64,000 nucleotides of DNA from Paenibacillus sp. JCM 10914 (GTDB lineage Bacteria > Bacillota > Bacilli > Paenibacillales > Paenibacillaceae), in contig NZ_BAZR01000014.1 of the NCBI RefSeq assembly GCF_001315105.1, positions 53,096 to 117,095 of the forward strand, read 5' to 3'. Below the pieces are notes generated by a model. That model made no database searches and was not told the origin of the DNA. It worked only from the letters and a program-made list of their open reading frames with translations. Positions 6,437 to 15,884 of this stretch are shown piece after piece. Both the position numbers and the translations under genes were made by a program. Every line of letters begins with the position of its first letter. Within the stretch, counting starts at the first letter, position 1.

Positions 6437-9232
6437 TTGGGGATAGAAGCTCTACAAAGAAACGAGGTGTCATTCATTTTAGACAAGAAAATGAAATCTT
6501 TTCCTGACCATTTATCCTTCCGGTATACTTGGCGTTCTTATCAAAAAAGGATATTGGATGGACTGGACGAGCATTTAAAAAACCGCCATTTGCATCTGGT
6601 AGCACCACCAGGCTCCGGCAAAACCGTACTCGGACTTGAGGTCATGCTTCGCATAAACCGACCAACGATTATACTGGCGCCTACCTTGACGATTAAGCAG
6701 CAATGGGCGAGCCGGTTTGTAGAACTTTTTTTGCCAGACAGCGAGGATACCCCGGATTGGATTTCGACATCGCTCAAGCAGCCGGCGTTGGTGACGATCA
6801 CTACGTATCGAGCCTTACATCGCTTGTTAAGCACCGCAGGGGAGAACAATCTGCCTGAAGATGGAGACGGTGCCGATCCCGAACCGACGGAGGAAGCAGG
6901 TCAGGGAGATGATTTGGAAGAGATCAACAGCCACACGGAAGCGCTGGAGACCATCCGGCAATGGACGGAAATCGGTGTGCATACCCTTATCTTTGATGAG
7001 GCGCATCATTTAAGGGTGTCTTGGTGGCAAAGCGCCATGCAGTTGTGCAGCATGCTCGACCAACCTACCAAAATCGCGCTTACCGCAACACCACCGTACG
7101 ATGTGAGTCCAAGAGAGTGGCAGCGCTATATTGAACTTTGCGGCCCGATCGATGAAGAGATCAGCGTGCCTGAGTTAGTTCGCCACGGTGAGCTGTGTCC
7201 GCATCAGGATTATATAAGCCTCACCACACCGACATCCGATGAAGCGTCAAGAATACGCAAGTTTCGCACAGACGCAGCACAGTTGAAAGACGATATGGTG
7301 CAGAATGCGTTTTTGGCAAACTTGCTTGTTCATCATCCATGGATTGCACAGTCGAATACTTACATAGAAGATATCCTATCATCACCGGGGTACTACTCCA
7401 GCATGGTCATTTATCTACGTGCTGCCGATCAACCGGAATGGAAAGAAGCGGTGAAACTCCTGGGGATGAAGGAGAAGGAAGTACCTGATTTCACGGAGGA
7501 ATGGCTCGAGGAGCTGCTGACTGGCGTTCTATATAGGGATCCTCACGTGGACCATGAACAGCCCGAGATCAAGGCTTGGCAGAAGCATATGAGTCGTATG
7601 GGTATGATTGAGCGGCGCAGGGTCTATCTCAGGTCGACGCCGGCCTTTGACAAGATGCTGGTACAGAGCGTCTCCAAGCTGCACAGCATCGGACGAATAC
7701 TTGATTTTGAGCGCTCTGTCCTGGAGGAACGTCTGCGCATGGTTATTTTGACGGATTATATTCGCAAGGACGATCTGCCTAGACACGGAGATGATCTTAA
7801 CCCGCTCACTCGGTTGGGCGTCGTTCCAATCTTCGAAATGATTCGCAGGCAGCTGCTTGAGGCTGGAAAGCTGAAGCTAGCCGACAGGCTGCCTATTGGC
7901 ATATTAACAGGTTCTTTTGTTGTGTTACCGGCATCTGCCCTGCCGCTGGCCACGGAGGGTGCGAGTCGGCGCGGGGTTCAGCTGTCGACCAAGCCTTTGG
8001 TGCATGATGAGCGTTTCGTCACGGTAGATGTAAGAGATTCCAATCGTTCGACTATCGTAGCGATCGTGACCGAAGTATTTGCGCAAGGAGAGATTGAGAT
8101 ACTGGTGGGGACGGCTGCCTTGTTAGGCGAAGGATGGGATGCGCCGGGAATCAATTCCCTGATCATGGCTTCCTATGTCGGCTCCTTTATGTTATCGAAC
8201 CAGATGAGAGGAAGGGCCATTCGGACTCAGCGCGGTAATCCGGACAAGACGGGGGCGATATGGCATTTAGCGTGCGTTGATACAAGCGGAATCGATGGTG
8301 GGGAGGACCTGGCTTCCTTAGCCCGAAGATTCAGGTCTTTGGTTGGCCTATCGGTTACGTATCAGAAGATTGAATCCGGAATGGATCGTATGGGCCTGGA
8401 TGTAAGAAAAAGACAGACTGCGCGGAGCATCGATGCTTATAACCAAGATACTCTAAGAAGAGCTAAGGAGCGGCATCTTCTGAAGGAGCGTTGGGACGCC
8501 GCAATCGGTCTGCATTCCTCCATGACGGAGGAACTTACGGTTACGAAAGAGAGCATGCCCAGACCGTATATATTTTCCCATACCATCAAGGCTGTATTTA
8601 TGTTTGGGATATTTTTGGCAATTGGCGCATGGGGGGAGGCGGTCCTCTCGCCGCGGCTGCTGAGTATGGATGCACCAACCTGGTTTAAGATGCTGATCCC
8701 GCTCGTTATAGCTCTCCTCGTCTCAAGTCCATGGATCTATAAAGCGATTAAAATGAAAGTGCGTCACCGGTCTCTGGATCGCAGTATCCGCCAGGTCGGA
8801 CTCGCTGTTTATTCGACTCTTTACCGCATGGAGCTTATGGGGGAGGAGCCGAGCATTCATCGCATCAAGGCGGAAGAGGAAGGCGGTGCGGTTGTTTGCT
8901 GGCTTCGGGATGGCAGTACCCAAGAAAAAACGGTCTTTCTTCTTGCTCTGCAGCAGGTGCTGGATCCAATAGAGAACCCCCGTTATCTTCTATATCGTGA
9001 ATCAAAGAGCTGGTTTGTCACGAAGCGTGACTATCACGCGGTTCCCGAAGAGATCGGACGGCGTAAAGAGAATGCCGAACGATTTGTGGAATCATGGCGC
9101 AAGCATGTAGGTCCAGCCGAGCTTGTCTACACGCGTACACCGGAAGGCCGAAAGATGCTGCTCACTGCCAGAACGAAGGCATTATCCTCGATGTTCGTTC
9201 ATAAATCGGATCGAATTAGTGCGTGGAGATAG
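6437..9232 (+). CDS. SF2 DEAH-type helicase with a C-terminal membrane hairpin
   Basis: A nucleic-acid-stimulated ATPase of superfamily 2, about 931 aa. Motif I APPGSGKT (about 56-63), motif II DEAH (about 187-190), motif III TATPP (about 216-220), motif V GEGWDAP (about 565) and motif VI QMRGRAIRTQR (about 590-600) are all present, so both RecA domains look active. An acidic insert lies at about 137-165. Unusually, two hydrophobic stretches follow, at about 708-735 and 748-770, then a basic soluble tail of about 160 residues. The start is uncertain: TTG at 6437 lacks a clear ribosome site, CGAGGTG near 6464 points to a start slightly downstream, and ATG at 6491 also fits. A -10-like TATAAT lies at about 6410. 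The function is unknown; genome defence or RNA handling are options. Confidence 0.85.
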   Translation: MGIEALQRNEVSFILDKKMKSFPDHLSFRYTWRSYQKRILDGLDEHLKNRHLHLVAPPGSGKTVLGLEVMLRINRPTIILAPTLTIKQQWASRFVELFLPDSEDTPDWISTSLKQPALVTITTYRALHRLLSTAGENNLPEDGDGADPEPTEEAGQGDDLEEINSHTEALETIRQWTEIGVHTLIFDEAHHLRVSWWQSAMQLCSMLDQPTKIALTATPPYDVSPREWQRYIELCGPIDEEISVPELVRHGELCPHQDYISLTTPTSDEASRIRKFRTDAAQLKDDMVQNAFLANLLVHHPWIAQSNTYIEDILSSPGYYSSMVIYLRAADQPEWKEAVKLLGMKEKEVPDFTEEWLEELLTGVLYRDPHVDHEQPEIKAWQKHMSRMGMIERRRVYLRSTPAFDKMLVQSVSKLHSIGRILDFERSVLEERLRMVILTDYIRKDDLPRHGDDLNPLTRLGVVPIFEMIRRQLLEAGKLKLADRLPIGILTGSFVVLPASALPLATEGASRRGVQLSTKPLVHDERFVTVDVRDSNRSTIVAIVTEVFAQGEIEILVGTAALLGEGWDAPGINSLIMASYVGSFMLSNQMRGRAIRTQRGNPDKTGAIWHLACVDTSGIDGGEDLASLARRFRSLVGLSVTYQKIESGMDRMGLDVRKRQTARSIDAYNQDTLRRAKERHLLKERWDAAIGLHSSMTEELTVTKESMPRPYIFSHTIKAVFMFGIFLAIGAWGEAVLSPRLLSMDAPTWFKMLIPLVIALLVSSPWIYKAIKMKVRHRSLDRSIRQVGLAVYSTLYRMELMGEEPSIHRIKAEEEGGAVVCWLRDGSTQEKTVFLLALQQVLDPIENPRYLLYRESKSWFVTKRDYHAVPEEIGRRKENAERFVESWRKHVGPAELVYTRTPEGRKMLLTARTKALSSMFVHKSDRISAWR

Positions 9233-9347
9233 GGACGCAATAAAAAGTTCAAGTGGGATACGGCCCTGTCTGGCCGACTGCGAAGCATATCTACTGAAGA
9301 TTATTCGCAGGCGGGCCCCTACTCGGGGTTCTCATCCCATGGGACGC

Positions 9348-9374
9348 AAAAAAACACCGTCAATTGACGGTGTT
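9348..9374 (-). terminator. terminator of the second tRNA-Arg
   Basis: A perfect 22-bp palindrome (9353-9374), AACACCGTCAA/TTGACGGTGTT, is followed on the minus strand by a run of T (A run 9348-9354). It resembles the hairpin after the first copy. On the plus strand it may also end the helicase transcript. Confidence 0.9.
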
Positions 9375-9382
9375 CTTTGTTA

Positions 9383-9456
<74 letters not shown>

Positions 9457-9478
9457 ATGATTTTTTCAAGCAGGAATT

Positions 9479-9507
9479 ATCTTATCACACGGGGAGGGGA
9501 AATTCAA
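9479..9507 (-). promoter_or_regulatory. sigma-A promoter of the second tRNA-Arg
   Basis: On the minus strand, TTGAAT (9507-9502) and TAAGAT (9484-9479) are 17 nt apart, about 23 nt before the tRNA 5' end. The sequence differs from the promoter of the first copy, so the duplication did not extend this far or has diverged. Confidence 0.72.
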
Positions 9508-9718
9508 TCATAATTTTACCTGGTTCATTTTTTAGGGATTGCAGGATTATTCCGATACCATTCGGGGTTATATTGATAAGATACACGACTTGATCATTAG
9601 ATCGTTATCGGATGACGGTGACCGTGCTGACGGTACGGAATCCTCGTTTTTTTATCTTGGCTATACATATGCTATAATCTACGATTATGACGAGCAGGAT
9701 CAGAAAGGAGGTGTCCTT

Positions 9719-10651
9719 ATCAAGGACTCTTACTTCCCAGAACAAGAGGATAAGAACATCATCCTGTTACCGAAGACGCTGGACTACTATCAGATTCAGC
9801 TTACGGTTATGCTTGAGAATGAACGGTACGGTGAAGCGATGGGGGTGCTGCGTTTCCTCCTCCAGTGCAGCGGACAGAACGAGCGCAATTACGAAGAGTG
9901 GCAATCGCTTCTTGAATGGCTCGAAGCCGCCTTTCCGGAAGCGGCTGTACCCGCCTCCGAAGGTGCTCCTTCCGAGCCTGAAGAGGATGACCCGGACGAA
10001 GCGGAAATGACGCGGCAGATGGTTAACCAAAAAGCCGCTCAAGACGCGGGTTATGCCGACAAATTGCTGGCGTCTGTCATGAACGGGCCACTAACGGAGC
10101 AGACGATACTGGCGCTTGAGCAGCTTGCCTATCTGGAACGCCCTGAAATTGACGCCGCTCTAACCGATTGGCTGCGTGAGACCCCACTGCATCCCTTGCT
10201 GCAATTCCGGGTTCTGCAAACCCTGCGCAGAAGGGGCATGGATGGGGTTGTCAGTCTCACACGCGGGCAGGAAACCGTAGAGATCGAGATTGATGCGGTG
10301 CCTTTGTCCCCAGAAGATTTTCCGCTGGCAATGAACAAGATTCTGGAGCGGGTGGCGGATCAAACCGAAATACACGAGCCCACCTTGTATTATTTTGCTC
10401 AGGAGCTATGGTCTCAGTTCATTATGGCTATCTACGGTACAACCGATTACTTCTCCATGCAGAACGAAGATGACTCCATGCTGGATATTTGGGCGGCAGC
10501 TCTACATGATGTCATTTCTGAGAGCCTGAAGGGATTTCGCAACGAGGAAGAGATTCGCAGATTGTACGGAATCACAGACACGATGCGATTCCGATACGAA
10601 GGGGCCTACCGTTCTCTTATGCAATTTGTTTCAGCAGGGGTGGAAGAATAG
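9719..10651 (+). CDS. ysoA: YsoA-like protein upstream of tig
   Basis: About 310 aa, acidic and helical, with helical-hairpin character near the N-terminus (PKTLDYYQIQL.. then RYGEAMGVLRFLL) as in TPR proteins, and an acidic linker (PSEPEEDDPDEAE). Position directly upstream of tig matches B. subtilis ysoA. No catalytic motif is seen. The frame is open back to a TTG at 9539, but that region reads like non-coding DNA and contains a -10-like TATAAT (9673-9678). A near-perfect AAAGGAGG (9704-9711) stands 7 nt before an in-frame ATC at 9719, which I take as the true start site, either a rare start codon or a miscalled ATG. Confidence 0.78.
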   Translation: MKDSYFPEQEDKNIILLPKTLDYYQIQLTVMLENERYGEAMGVLRFLLQCSGQNERNYEEWQSLLEWLEAAFPEAAVPASEGAPSEPEEDDPDEAEMTRQMVNQKAAQDAGYADKLLASVMNGPLTEQTILALEQLAYLERPEIDAALTDWLRETPLHPLLQFRVLQTLRRRGMDGVVSLTRGQETVEIEIDAVPLSPEDFPLAMNKILERVADQTEIHEPTLYYFAQELWSQFIMAIYGTTDYFSMQNEDDSMLDIWAAALHDVISESLKGFRNEEEIRRLYGITDTMRFRYEGAYRSLMQFVSAGVEE

Positions 10652-10702
10652 CAGACTGCTAGCTGGAAATCGTTTACGTTATCATCGCATCCGGGTTCAC
10701 CC

Positions 10703-10731
10703 TTGAAAAAGGATTTAATGTTGTTTATACT
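10703..10731 (+). promoter_or_regulatory. sigma-A promoter of tig
   Basis: TTGAAA (10703-10708) and TATACT (10726-10731) are separated by exactly 17 nt, about 70 nt before the tig start. Confidence 0.78.
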
Positions 10732-10801
10732 ATAGTGGTTATTCGGTACGTGATAGATTATTGCGCCGACCACGTGAATTATTTTGGAGGGGAAAGCATA
10801 A

Positions 10802-12133
10802 ATGAAAGCAACTTGGGAAAAAATAGAGAAGAACCTTGGCGTTCTTGACGTTGAGGTTGATGCGGAGCGCGTTGCGTCCGCCCTCGACAAAGCTTTTAAT
10901 AAAGTAGCTAAAAAAGCAAATGTACCAGGATTTCGTAAGGGCAAAGTACCTCGTCCGATCTTCGAAGCTCGCTACGGCGTAGAGAGTTTGTACCAGGATG
11001 CAATTGACATTCTGCTGCCTGAAGTGTACGGCGAGGCTGTAGAGCAAGCTGATATCTTCCCTGTGGATCGTCCAGAGGTTGATATCGAGCAATTCGCTAA
11101 AGGCGAAACTTTTAAATTCAAAGCAAAAGTAACCGTGAAACCTGAAGTTCAACTTGGTGATTACAAGGGAGTCGAAGTAGCAGCGGTTACAGCGGAAGTT
11201 TCTGATGAAGAGCTTGCGGAAGAGTTGGAGCGTCTGCAACAGCGCCACGCTGAGCTCAGCGTTATTGACGAAGGTACTGCACAATCCGGCGATACCGTTG
11301 TCATTGACTTCGACGGATCCGTTGACGGCGTACCGTTCGAAGGTGGACAAGCAGAGCGTTATTCCCTTGAGATTGGAAGCAACACCTTTATCCCTGGTTT
11401 CGAAGATCAAGTTATCGGACTGGGAACTGGCGATTTTAAGGATGTGGAAGTAACCTTCCCTGAGACCTACCATGCCGAGGAACTGGCTAGCAAACAAGCT
11501 ATATTCAAAGTCAAATTGCACGAAATCAAGCGTAAGCAACTTCCTGAACTGGACGATGAGTTCGCTAAAGATGTAAGCGAATTTGATACACTTGACGAGT
11601 ACAAAGAAGATTTGAAGAAGCAATTGCTGACTCGCAAAGAGCAAGAAGCTCAAGGCGTTCGTGAGAACGAAGTTGTTGAGAAAGCCGCAGCTAACGCTGA
11701 GATCGAAATTCCAGAAGCTATGATTCAATCCGAAGTTCAAAACATGATGCGCGATTTCGACAACCGTCTTCGCCAGCAAGGGATGAACCTTGAGATGTTC
11801 CTGAGCTTCTCCGGCCAATCCAACGAGGATCTGGAAGGACAAATGAAGGACGATGCTCAGAAGCGCGTTCGCAACAATCTGGTGCTTGAGCAAATCGCCA
11901 AAGAAGAAAAACTTGAGGTATCCGAAGAAGAAATCAACAAAGAGCTCGACAACATGGCAGATACGTACAAGCGCTCTGTTGATGAGATCCGCAGCATCCT
12001 GGGTGCTAACGGTTCGCTCGATAGCCTTCGTGAAGAGCTTCTGCTCCGCAAAACCATTGACTTCTTGCTGGAAAACAGCGTAGAGGGCGCACCGGTTGAG
12101 CCTAAAGTAGAAGAGCCTGCGACTGAAGAATAA
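10802..12133 (+). CDS. tig: trigger factor, ribosome-associated chaperone
   Basis: A peptidyl-prolyl isomerase and chaperone that binds the ribosome exit site through L23. 443 aa, the usual length. The N-terminal ribosome-binding domain includes the signature VPGFRKGKVPR (about residues 41-51). A FKBP-like PPIase domain follows (GDTVVIDFDGSVDG.. about 160), then the helical chaperone arms and an acidic tail ending EEPATEE. TTGGAGGGG precedes the ATG. It heads the order tig-clpP-clpX and has its own promoter and terminator. Confidence 0.97.
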   Translation: MKATWEKIEKNLGVLDVEVDAERVASALDKAFNKVAKKANVPGFRKGKVPRPIFEARYGVESLYQDAIDILLPEVYGEAVEQADIFPVDRPEVDIEQFAKGETFKFKAKVTVKPEVQLGDYKGVEVAAVTAEVSDEELAEELERLQQRHAELSVIDEGTAQSGDTVVIDFDGSVDGVPFEGGQAERYSLEIGSNTFIPGFEDQVIGLGTGDFKDVEVTFPETYHAEELASKQAIFKVKLHEIKRKQLPELDDEFAKDVSEFDTLDEYKEDLKKQLLTRKEQEAQGVRENEVVEKAAANAEIEIPEAMIQSEVQNMMRDFDNRLRQQGMNLEMFLSFSGQSNEDLEGQMKDDAQKRVRNNLVLEQIAKEEKLEVSEEEINKELDNMADTYKRSVDEIRSILGANGSLDSLREELLLRKTIDFLLENSVEGAPVEPKVEEPATEE

Positions 12134-12170
12134 TTTAAATAGGCAGCTGCCGAAGCTGCTCTTACATTGG

Positions 12171-12205
12171 ATAAGGCACGTACATTTCATGCGTGCCTTA
12201 TTTTT
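12171..12205 (+). terminator. terminator of tig
   Basis: ATAAGGCACG (12171-12180) pairs with CGTGCCTTAT (12192-12201), followed by TTTTT. The 204 bases from here to clpP hold the clpP promoter region; I could not place the promoter with confidence and saw no CtsR operator. Confidence 0.9.
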
Positions 12206-12409
12206 ACCTAAGAATAGCCAATTTGTTACTAAATATGACACGAATTGGTTGTTGGATTCGACATACATAATGAATGATGGTGGCAGGATATAATTCTTGG
12301 CAAGTTCATAGAATGTAAACATGGTTAAAAAATGACATCGTGCTGTGAACATGTTAGAATATCTTGTGTAACGCTGTAGTATATTTTCCAAGGAAAAGAG
12401 GTTGGTCGC

Positions 12410-13000
12410 ATGAGTCTTGTACCTATGGTTGTGGAGCAAACCAGTAGAGGCGAAAGATCTTACGATATCTACTCAAGATTACTGAAGGATCGCATTATAT
12501 TCCTCAGCAGTGCGATCGATGACGATGTCGCTAATCTTGTTATTGCCCAGCTGCTGTTTCTGGCTGCGGAAGATCCAGAAAAAGACATCTCTTTATACAT
12601 CAATTCTCCTGGCGGTTCGGTTACAGCCGGGATGGGTATATATGATACGATGCAGTTGATTAAACCTGATGTATCAACCATTTGCGTCGGCATGGCCGCC
12701 AGCATGGGATCGCTGTTGCTTACGGCAGGAGCGCCAGGCAAACGCTATGCGCTGGAGAACAGTGAAGTCATGATCCATCAGCCGCTTGGCGGTATTCAAG
12801 GTCAGGCATCCGATATTCAAATTCATGCAGATTGGATCATCAAGACGAGACATAAATTGAACCAGATCTATGTGGAACGTACGGGTCAGCCCCTTGAAAA
12901 AATCGAACGCGATACGGACCGCGACTTTTTTATGAGCGCGGACGAAGCGAAGGCGTACGGTATTATTGATGATGTTCTGTCTTCACCGACCAAATCATAA
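12410..13000 (+). CDS. clpP: ATP-dependent Clp protease, proteolytic subunit
   Basis: Self-compartmentalised serine protease that works with ClpX or ClpC. 196 aa. The catalytic Ser98 is in GMAASMGS, His123 in MIHQPLGG, and the catalytic Asp falls in IERDTDRD. AAAGAGG precedes the ATG. It lies 14 nt upstream of clpX, so the two are probably cotranscribed, as in E. coli and clostridia; in B. subtilis clpP is elsewhere. Confidence 0.98.
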   Translation: MSLVPMVVEQTSRGERSYDIYSRLLKDRIIFLSSAIDDDVANLVIAQLLFLAAEDPEKDISLYINSPGGSVTAGMGIYDTMQLIKPDVSTICVGMAASMGSLLLTAGAPGKRYALENSEVMIHQPLGGIQGQASDIQIHADWIIKTRHKLNQIYVERTGQPLEKIERDTDRDFFMSADEAKAYGIIDDVLSSPTKS

Positions 13001-13014
13001 GGGGGGGTAAACGC

Positions 13015-14280
13015 ATGTTTAAATTTAACGATGACAAAGGGCAGTTGAAATGCTCCTTCTGCGGCAAATCGCAGGAGCAAGTCCGCAAGTTGGTTGCGGG
13101 GCCCGGTGTATATATATGTGATGAATGTATCGATCTGTGCTCTGAGATTGTAGAGGAAGAGCTCGGTCATGAGGAAGAGGTAGATCTGAAAGATATTCCG
13201 AAACCGCGTGAAATCCGGGATATTCTCGATCAGTACGTCATTGGACAGGACCAGGCGAAGAAGTCTCTTTCGGTTGCCGTATATAACCACTACAAACGAA
13301 TTAACACGCAGAGCAAGATCGAGGACGTGGAGCTTCAGAAGAGTAATATCTTGATGCTCGGCCCTACAGGCTCCGGTAAGACATTGTTGGCGCAAACGAT
13401 GGCGAAGATTCTTAATGTTCCGTTTGCCATTGCGGATGCAACTTCACTAACCGAAGCAGGCTATGTTGGTGAAGATGTGGAGAATATTCTCCTCAAGCTG
13501 ATCCAGGCCGCTGATTACGACGTGGAGAAAGCAGAACGCGGAATCATCTATATTGACGAGATTGATAAAGTGGCTCGTAAATCCGAGAATCCATCCATCA
13601 CGCGCGACGTGTCCGGTGAAGGCGTGCAGCAAGCCTTGCTGAAGATCCTGGAAGGCACCGTTGCTTCTGTTCCGCCACAAGGCGGGCGCAAGCATCCGCA
13701 CCAGGAGTTCATCCAGATCGATACGACGAACATTCTGTTCATCTGCGGTGGTGCATTTGACGGGTTGGAGCAATACATTAAACGTCGGATCGGTAAGAAA
13801 GTAATCGGTTTTAATGCGTCCGGAGAAGGTCAGAAGGATCTGAAACCGGGTGAATACTTGACGATGGTATTGCCGGAGGATCTGCTTAAGTTCGGTTTGA
13901 TTCCGGAATTCGTAGGTCGTCTGCCGGTAGTGTCCACACTGGAGCCGCTCGATGAGACTACGTTGGTTCGGATTCTCTCTGAGCCGAAGAACGCTTTGAC
14001 GAAGCAGTATCAGAAGCTGCTTGAGTTTGATAATGTCAACCTCAAGTTTGAAGCTGGTGCGCTTGAAGCGATTGCTCGTGAGGCGATCAAACGCAATACG
14101 GGTGCGCGTGGATTGCGTTCTATCATTGAGGGAATCATGCTGGATGTCATGTATGAAGTGCCATCTCGTGACGACATCAAGGATTGTGTTATCACAGAGC
14201 AAGTTGTTAAGGATAAGGTCATTCCAGAATTGCAAAGCAAAGACAGTGAGGACGACAAGAAACAAGAAGAAAGCGCCTGA
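13015..14280 (+). CDS. clpX: ATP-dependent Clp protease, ATP-binding subunit ClpX
   Basis: AAA+ unfoldase that feeds substrates to ClpP. 421 aa. The N-terminal C4 zinc domain shows CSFCGKS..CDECIDLC (about 12-42). Walker A is GPTGSGKT (about 120-127) and Walker B is IIYIDEIDK. The IGF-type ClpP-binding loop (KKVIGFNA) and the pore loop (GYVGEDVE) are present. GGGGGG lies before the ATG. Confidence 0.98.
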   Translation: MFKFNDDKGQLKCSFCGKSQEQVRKLVAGPGVYICDECIDLCSEIVEEELGHEEEVDLKDIPKPREIRDILDQYVIGQDQAKKSLSVAVYNHYKRINTQSKIEDVELQKSNILMLGPTGSGKTLLAQTMAKILNVPFAIADATSLTEAGYVGEDVENILLKLIQAADYDVEKAERGIIYIDEIDKVARKSENPSITRDVSGEGVQQALLKILEGTVASVPPQGGRKHPHQEFIQIDTTNILFICGGAFDGLEQYIKRRIGKKVIGFNASGEGQKDLKPGEYLTMVLPEDLLKFGLIPEFVGRLPVVSTLEPLDETTLVRILSEPKNALTKQYQKLLEFDNVNLKFEAGALEAIAREAIKRNTGARGLRSIIEGIMLDVMYEVPSRDDIKDCVITEQVVKDKVIPELQSKDSEDDKKQEESA

Positions 14281-14321
14281 TGCGTTTTAGCGCAACAGGC
14301 GTGGAATAAATCTACGCTATT

Positions 14322-14363
14322 CTCCACTTCCAGTTTTGGCCAGCGGCCGGAACTGAGGTGGAG
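14322..14363 (+). terminator. stem-loop after clpX (weak terminator or processing site)
   Basis: CTCCAC (14322-14327) pairs with GTGGAG (14358-14363), and CAGTT pairs with AACTG inside. Only CTTT follows, so it probably reduces rather than stops transcription into ispG. Confidence 0.5.
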
Positions 14364-14392
14364 CTTTGGCGTTGTATGGGAGAGATTGATCC

Positions 14393-15502
14393 ATGTTTTT
14401 GAGACAAGACACACGGCCCGTTAAGGTGGGGAATCTCACGATTGGTGGGAAGAACGAAGTCATTATTCAAAGCATGTGTACAACCAAAACAGCGGATGTC
14501 GAAGCAACAGTTGCAGAGATTCTTCGCCTCGAAGAGGCCGGGTGCCAGGTTGTCCGGGTAACGGTGAACAACGAGGAAGCCGCTGCGGCCATTAAGGAAA
14601 TCAAGAAACGCATTCATATTCCGCTCGTCGCGGATATACATTTTAACTATAAGCTTGCGCTGATCGCGATCGAGAACGGAATCGATAAAGTCCGGATTAA
14701 CCCGGGCAATATCGGTAAGCGGGAAAAGGTCGAGGCTGTCGTCAAAGCATGTAAAGAGAAAGGTATCCCGATTCGAATCGGTGTTAATGCCGGTTCGCTG
14801 GAGAACCATCTTCTTGAGAAGTACGGCTATCCGACACCGGAGGCCATGGTGGAAAGCGCGCTGTATCATATCGGTATTTTGGAAGAGCTGGATTTCCATG
14901 ATATTATCGTTTCGCTGAAAGCGTCTGACGTTCCGATGGCGATTGCAGCGTATTCGAAAGCTGCTGAAGTAATCCCTTATCCGCTTCATCTGGGAATTAC
15001 CGAAGCTGGCACTCTGTTCTCAGGTACCGTGAAGAGTGCGGCTGGTTTAGGGGCACTTTTGTCCCTTGGTATCGGCAGTACGATGCGGATCTCTTTGAGC
15101 GCAGATCCCGTAGAGGAAATCAAAGTTGGGCGGGAGCTTCTCAAATCATTCGGTTTGATTTCGGACGCAGCAACCTTGGTATCTTGCCCGACCTGTGGAC
15201 GACTGGATATTGATCTATTCTCCATTGCCAATGAAGTAGAGGAGTACATCTCGAAGATTAAAGTTCCGATTAAGGTTTCTGTTCTCGGCTGTGCCGTAAA
15301 CGGACCTGGCGAGGCGAGAGAGGCCGACATCGGAATTGCTGGCGCACGGGGCGAGGGTCTGCTCTTCCGTTATGGAGAGATGATTCGCAAAGTTCCGGAA
15401 GCTACGATGGTTGAGGAACTGAAAAAGGAAATCGATAACATCGTGCGAGTGTATGAGGAGACGGGCGAAATTCCGGGCCGCAAGCACAAAACCACGGTTT
15501 AA
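14393..15502 (+). CDS. ispG: 4-hydroxy-3-methylbut-2-enyl diphosphate synthase
   Basis: Iron-sulphur enzyme of the MEP isoprenoid pathway that converts MEcPP to HMBPP. 369 aa. The TIM-barrel N-terminus has the family start VKVGNLTIGG and VADIHFNY. The three cluster cysteines are in SCPTCGR and LGCAVNGPGE near residues 265-305. GGGAGAG precedes the ATG. Its place between clpX and lonB is unusual, as it has no known link to proteolysis; it ends in its own terminator. Confidence 0.97.
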   Translation: MFLRQDTRPVKVGNLTIGGKNEVIIQSMCTTKTADVEATVAEILRLEEAGCQVVRVTVNNEEAAAAIKEIKKRIHIPLVADIHFNYKLALIAIENGIDKVRINPGNIGKREKVEAVVKACKEKGIPIRIGVNAGSLENHLLEKYGYPTPEAMVESALYHIGILEELDFHDIIVSLKASDVPMAIAAYSKAAEVIPYPLHLGITEAGTLFSGTVKSAAGLGALLSLGIGSTMRISLSADPVEEIKVGRELLKSFGLISDAATLVSCPTCGRLDIDLFSIANEVEEYISKIKVPIKVSVLGCAVNGPGEAREADIGIAGARGEGLLFRYGEMIRKVPEATMVEELKKEIDNIVRVYEETGEIPGRKHKTTV

Positions 15503-15534
15503 GCTTGATAACTAACAACTGATTTACTCATATT

Positions 15535-15566
15535 AACGGCAGTCTCTTTGAAGAGACTGCCGTTTT
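15535..15566 (+). terminator. terminator of ispG
   Basis: AACGGCAGTCTC (15535-15546) pairs perfectly with GAGACTGCCGTT (15553-15564) and runs into TTTT. The 320 bases that follow hold no convincing gene; a 71-codon minus-strand frame at 15588-15803 has no good ribosome site and was not called. Confidence 0.92.
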
Positions 15567-15884
15567 GTTGCTGCTAATTATGAGTTTCTATTTATTAAGA
15601 AGCTCTGCTCTTCCCTCTCCCCGCCCCCATAATATGAGCAGGATGCCAACCGCTGAAGCAGCGAAGCGGACGAATCGATTCCGTAGAAACGCAAGTGGTC
15701 GCCTTTGTCCCCGAGTTTCTCCCACGGGAGAATCTTGACTGAAATTTGGGGACAACAGCGATCGAAGGAACGATACGTACACGGAGCGTCTCACCATAAC
15801 CATACCATCAGCTCTCTTAAGAAGATCAATAATCTAATCTGTTAATATAGTTATCTTACCAGCATCCTGTTCATATCATCCCCT

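Noticed and set aside
12200..12410. CtsR operator upstream of clpP
   Set aside because: GGTTAAAAAATGACA near 12324 is only loosely similar to the tandem GGTCAAA pattern, so no operator was called.
10739..12439. Long minus-strand open frame (566 codons) opposite tig and the start of clpP
   Set aside because: It is a shadow of tig, which has all family motifs, promoter and terminator. The antisense product is rich in Phe, Leu and His as expected from the reverse of coding DNA and has no ribosome site.
13447..14265. Minus-strand open frame of 272 codons opposite clpX
   Set aside because: A shadow of the conserved clpX gene with no ribosome site and no recognisable motif.
15588..15803. Minus-strand 71-codon frame between ispG and lonB, basic with one hydrophobic stretch
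   Set aside because: Weak ribosome site, unusual composition, no terminator of its own and no recognised relatives; too little to call a gene.
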